NCBI RefSeq assembly: GCF_021155765.1
Contig: NC_060111.1
Coordinates: 9,485,981-9,549,980 of the forward strand
Length of the DNA: 64,000 nucleotides
Direction: 5' to 3'
Source of the DNA: Diprion similis
Lineage: Eukaryota > Arthropoda > Insecta > Hymenoptera > Diprionidae
Shown here: positions 60,715 through 64,000 of the stretch, piece after piece
Numbering within the stretch: the stretch's first letter is position 1
Layout: each line of letters starts with the position of its first letter
The notes under the pieces: model-generated
What the model saw: only the letters and a program-made list of their open reading frames with translations
What the model was told of the DNA's origin: nothing
Databases searched by the model: none
Position numbers and translations under genes: made by a program

Positions 60715-61044
60715 GTGGCACAAGCAACAAAAGCTCTAATTTGTACAATCACCTGTCAAATTACTTATGCTTGCTTGTTTTCTACAAAATATTCTGATAC
60801 TAGCACGTACACTCACGCGCATCAATATTCGGACAGCAAGCAAAGGCAATTGATAGAACAGAAAGAATTGATGAAATATATCTATCCAATCCAAAATTGC
60901 CAATGCGATAGATGTTTGAAGCTAATTGATCAAGTAAAATATGAATCTAAGCTGCAAATGGCAGAAAGAAACAATTTCAAATTGGGTACGTTAGTATGTG
61001 ACATGAACAAGCTGTTATCAACCAGTCATTCCAAGCAAAATTAA
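60715..61044 (+). CDS. Unrecognised small ORF, possible exon
   Basis: Open frame of 109 codons beginning at a GTG; the only internal ATG that leaves a sizeable product starts MKYIYPIQNCQCDRCLKLID. The sequence has a Cys cluster (C-x-C-x2-C), balanced charged and hydrophobic residues (LKLIDQVKYESKLQMAERNN) and no low-complexity bias, which looks more like true coding sequence than its neighbours. It resembles nothing I recognise. It sits between a palindromic transposon and a MITE, so it may be a terminal exon of a gene starting elsewhere or part of an element. No clear Kozak or promoter is visible. Confidence 0.3.
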   Translation: MAQATKALICTITCQITYACLFSTKYSDTSTYTHAHQYSDSKQRQLIEQKELMKYIYPIQNCQCDRCLKLIDQVKYESKLQMAERNNFKLGTLVCDMNKLLSTSHSKQN

Positions 61045-61224
61045 TTGCATAGGATCATCGATACGACATTATGGGGCTAGTCTCACATCTCGATAACTGT
61101 TTTTAATAATGTTTTTTTCATATTAAAATTTATTTAATATTTTCAAACTTCTTAAACATAAAAGACAAAGTTATAAAGTAATACAGAATTTTTTTTTTAT
61201 CGATTTTGATGGTAAATCTCGCTA

Positions 61225-61592
61225 GTATGGCCGCTTGAAGTTACTCCTATTTAAATCTGGCTGACATTCTACAGAAACAAAACTGTTAGCACCAATCAAG
61301 CTGAAATTTTTATGGCCTGTTCTGCACATGCATAGCTATAGCCTTGAAGCACCATCAAATCTATTTATTAATTAATATAAAATCCAACACTTCAACAGTT
61401 TAAGTTTAAAAATCGTCGAAAATTTCAAAAAACCACCATTTGAAAAAAAATTTCTCATCGAATTCGCATAATTCCGTTTCAGGCAATAGCGAGCAGTGTA
61501 CTTTTTAATAATCTCTGTTATTTTTCAAACACTTGAAGGTTGAGATATCGTGTCAACCAAATTTAAAAAGGAGTAACTTCAGACGGCCATAC
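61225..61592. mobile_element. MITE of about 370 bp at the left edge of the satellite
   Basis: Terminal inverted repeats of about 36 bp: GTATGGCCGCTTGAAGTTAC at 61225 and, inverted, GTAACTTCAGACGGCCATAC ending at 61592. The inner parts are CTCCTATTTAAATCTGG and CCAAATTTAAAAAGGAG. There is no ORF inside. Its right end is directly followed by the first hairpin half (CCAAGCTGGCACCGCCAC) of the satellite. Confidence 0.75.
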
Positions 61593-61599
61593 CAGCACC

Positions 61600-63240
61600 T
61601 CTACCAAGCTGGCACCGCCACAAAAGAAAAACGAAGTTTACTATATAAAATAATTAAGTGCTAATTAGATGCTAATTAAATGCCGTGAAGTCGAATTTGT
61701 CGCTCTGCGATTTTTGAAAAAAACCTGTGGCGGTGCCAGGTTGGACTAAAGCTAGCAGCGCCACAACGAGAAAACTACTAAGGAAGAGTGATTTCGAAAA
61801 AATGATTACACAGGAATTAAATGCTAATTAGATGCTCCAAGAATATCCAAAGCTCGAATTTTTTACGCCGCGTTTAAAACAAAAAACCGGTGGCGGTGCC
61901 AGGTTGGACTCAAGCTAACAGCGCCACAACGAAAAAACTACTAAAGAAGAATGATTTCGAAAAAATGATTACACAGGAATTAAATGCTGATTAGATGCTC
62001 GAAGACTATCCAAAACTCGAATTTGTCGCTCCGCGTTTTTCATTTATTTTTCAATTCTCTATACCATTTGTGGGGCTGCTAGCGCCACTAGGGAGCGAAT
62101 CGACACAAGGGGTGAAAAATTTGAAAATGTAACGACTCAAAAATGAATTGCTAATTAGATGCTCCAAGAATATCCAAAACTCGAATTTGTCGCTCCGCGT
62201 TTTTTGAAAAAAACTTGTGGCGGTGCCAGCTTGAGTTCAAGCCAGCAGCGCCACAGCGAAAAAACTACCAAGGAAGAGTGATATCAAAAAAGTGATTACG
62301 CAGGAATTAAATGCTAATTAGATGCTCCAAGAATATCCAAAGCTCGAATTTTTTACGCCGCGTTTAAAACAAAAAACCGGTGGCGGTGCCAGGTTGGACT
62401 CAAGCTAACAGCGCCACAACGAAAAAACTACTAAGGAAGAGTGATTTCGAAAAAATGATTACACAGGAATTAAATGCTGATTAGATGCTCGAAGAATATC
62501 CAAAACTCGAATTTGTCGCTCCGCGTTTTTCATTTATTTTTCAATTCTCTATACCATTTGTGGGGCTGCTAGCACCACTAGGGAGCGAATCGACACAAGG
62601 GGTGAAAAATTTGAAAATGTAACGACTCAAAAATGAATTGCTAATTAGATGCTCCAAGAATATCCAAAACTCGAATTTGTCGCTCCGCGTTTTTTGAAAA
62701 AAACTTGTGGCGGTGCCAGCTTGAGTTCAAGCCAGCAGCGCCACAGCGAAAAAACTACCAAGGGAGAGTGATATCAAAAAAGTGATTACGCAGGAATTAA
62801 ATGCTAATTAGATGCTCCAGGAATATCCAAAACTCGAATTTGTCGCTCGTCGTTTTTCATTTATTTTTCAATTCTCTATACCATTGGTGGGGCTGCTGAC
62901 GCCATTAGGGGGAGAATCAACACAAGGGGTGGTAAATTTAAAAATGTAACTACTCAGAAATTGAATGCTAATTAGATGCTCCAAGAATATCCAAAACTCG
63001 AATTTGTCGCTCAACGTTTTTTGAAAAAAACTTGTGGCGGTGCCAGCTTGGGTTCAAGCCAGCACCTTCGTTAAGCTGGCACCGCCATAACGGAAAATCA
63101 AAAAACTAACTATACCACAATTTTAGGCTCATTTTAGGCTATTTAAATGCCACCACGCCGAATTTTCTGCTCTTCAAAAAACCGCAAAAAACGGTGGTGA
63201 TGCTAAGTTAACGTTAAGCCAGCACCGCCACGCCGAAAAC
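61600..63240. repeat. Satellite array of about 163-bp monomers with a 490-bp trimeric order
   Basis: The anchor GCTAATTAGATGCT (or GCTGATTAGATGCT) begins units at about 61661, 61823, 61986, 62150, 62313, 62476, 62640, 62803 and 62967, with a diverged one near 63131; spacing is 162-164 bp. Some monomers contain TGGCGGTGCCAGCTTG...CAAGCCAGCAGCGCCA, an imperfect hairpin, and others have this replaced by a CATTTATTTTTCAATTCTC / TGGGGCTGCTAGCGCCACTAGG segment. The variant segment starts at 62039, 62529 and 62857. The first two are 490 bp apart and the third 328 bp later, so monomer types repeat as trimers and then lose one unit. The array abuts the MULE transposase at its right end and a MITE at its left. 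Confidence 0.93.
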
Positions 63241-64000
63241 TAATGAAGGGTGAATAATTTTGAAAAAAGGATGACGTAGGAATTTTGCACAAATATTGCA
63301 CAATATTTTCCAAGTCATTATGATTCTCTTTGTAATATATCGATGTAGCGAGAGCCTCAAACGCGTGTTCGACACGTTCACATGGAACGAATGCCAGTGC
63401 AATCAGCATTTTTATGTTCAGCGCGAATTCAGCGTCCATTGAATACCGTTTTTGTAAACCAAACTGTTGAACGTGACGCCAAATACATTGTCCGTAGTGG
63501 AAGTGACATCCCTGGATTTCACATTCATCGAATACGTTTTGCACTGCTGTAATGAAGCTTCGTTCGAAATCTATTACGATTTTTTCGGGATATAAACTTG
63601 GCTCAGCTTCCGTAAGGCATTGCAATACTTTTTCGTACATCCGTTTTGATTTACTCGGCGCCATAACGTAGACGAAAGGAATCACTTTTCCGTCAACCAT
63701 GCCGTGTATTGTGTAAAGTTGCGCAAAAATTGTCGGAACCGATCGAAATGTCCCGTCACAAAACCACGTTTTTGACGCCGCCAGATGTTGCAAATTTTCT
63801 TTTGTGGCAAACAGCAAAAACCGTTTCTTGTCACCGCCGTTGTCATGAAGAAGAAACAGTTTTCCGCTTAATGTTTTTGTATATGTATCTGGAATCTGGA
63901 GTTCCCCACGGGTAGAAGGCGTCGGTAATTGGGAATTAGTTTTTGCTCTCGTTCTCTGGATCACGCGCGTAAGCTGGGGCATGTTTGGAAGATTCGCCGA
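63203..64000 (-). mobile_element. MULE-type DNA transposase, 3' part, runs off the right edge
   Basis: An open frame of at least 259 codons enters from the right end of the window (no stop between 63982 and 64000) and ends at TAG 63205-63203. It matches the MULE transposase domain of insect Mutator/Phantom-like elements: WFCDGTFRSVPTIFAQLYTI with the first catalytic Asp, FVYVMAPSKSKRMYEKVL, EKIVIDFERSFITAVQNVF with the second Asp, and CEIQGCHFHYGQCIWRHVQQ with the C-x-H-x-H motif seen before the third acidic residue. The start lies outside the window, so an N-terminal FLYWCH-type zinc finger could not be checked. The last residues (RRGGAGLTLT) are encoded by sequence belonging to the flanking hairpin repeat. 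No internal stop or frameshift is seen in the visible part. Confidence 0.88.

Noticed and set aside
61600..63240. Regularly spaced repeats as a CRISPR array
   Set aside because: The unit is about 163 bp with no unique spacers, in a eukaryotic setting; it is a satellite.

Overview
This is a window of AT-rich nuclear DNA from an animal, most likely an insect. Genes are split by GT-AG introns, and the low-coding DNA is full of poly-A, poly-G and AT microsatellites and small inverted-repeat transposons. The protein matches (a Pasilla/Nova splicing regulator and a Mocs2B protein fused to an MBIP-like tail, as I recall for Drosophila) point to an arthropod. Hymenoptera is a plausible guess, but nothing here proves it.

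Layout. (1) About 1-10,160: no gene recognised; this holds fold-back repeats, microsatellites and probably the 3' UTR of the gene to the right. (2) 10,162-36,967, minus strand: a complete five-exon coding sequence for a Nova/Pasilla-type protein with three KH domains. Joined by phase it gives 1,545 nt (514 aa), with introns of about 2.7, 14.3, 4.2 and 4.0 kb carrying many MITEs. A GC-rich, CpG-rich stretch at about 36,250-37,400 is its likely promoter and 5' UTR. (3) 40,155-49,906, plus strand, head-to-head with Nova: the Mocs2 locus. MOCS2A (small molybdopterin synthase subunit, ends in Gly-Gly) is followed by MOCS2B (MoaE-type catalytic subunit). Splicing places the MOCS2A stop one base before the MOCS2B ATG, which is a bicistronic arrangement. 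MOCS2B can end at a stop just after the MoaE domain (150 aa, with a poly-A signal downstream) or be spliced into five more exons encoding an MBIP-like region (415 aa). (4) About 49,907-58,050: no certain gene; a GC-richer patch near 52.1 kb could be a promoter and first exon, and a poly-C MITE lies at 55.6-56.1 kb. (5) 58,055-64,000: a dense transposon block with two large palindromic elements side by side, a small orphan ORF, a MITE, a satellite array of about 163-bp monomers arranged in 490-bp trimers, and a MULE-type transposase running off the right edge.

How it fits together: MOCS2A and MOCS2B form the heterotetrameric molybdopterin synthase, and the MBIP-like tail connects the same locus to the ATAC acetyltransferase complex known in flies. 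Nova/Pasilla is a nuclear splicing regulator with no evident functional link to Mocs2; only the divergent arrangement joins them. The most interesting items are the stop-restart junction with its frame-neutral intron, the two-ended MOCS2B, and the hairpin-bearing satellite abutting the MULE gene.
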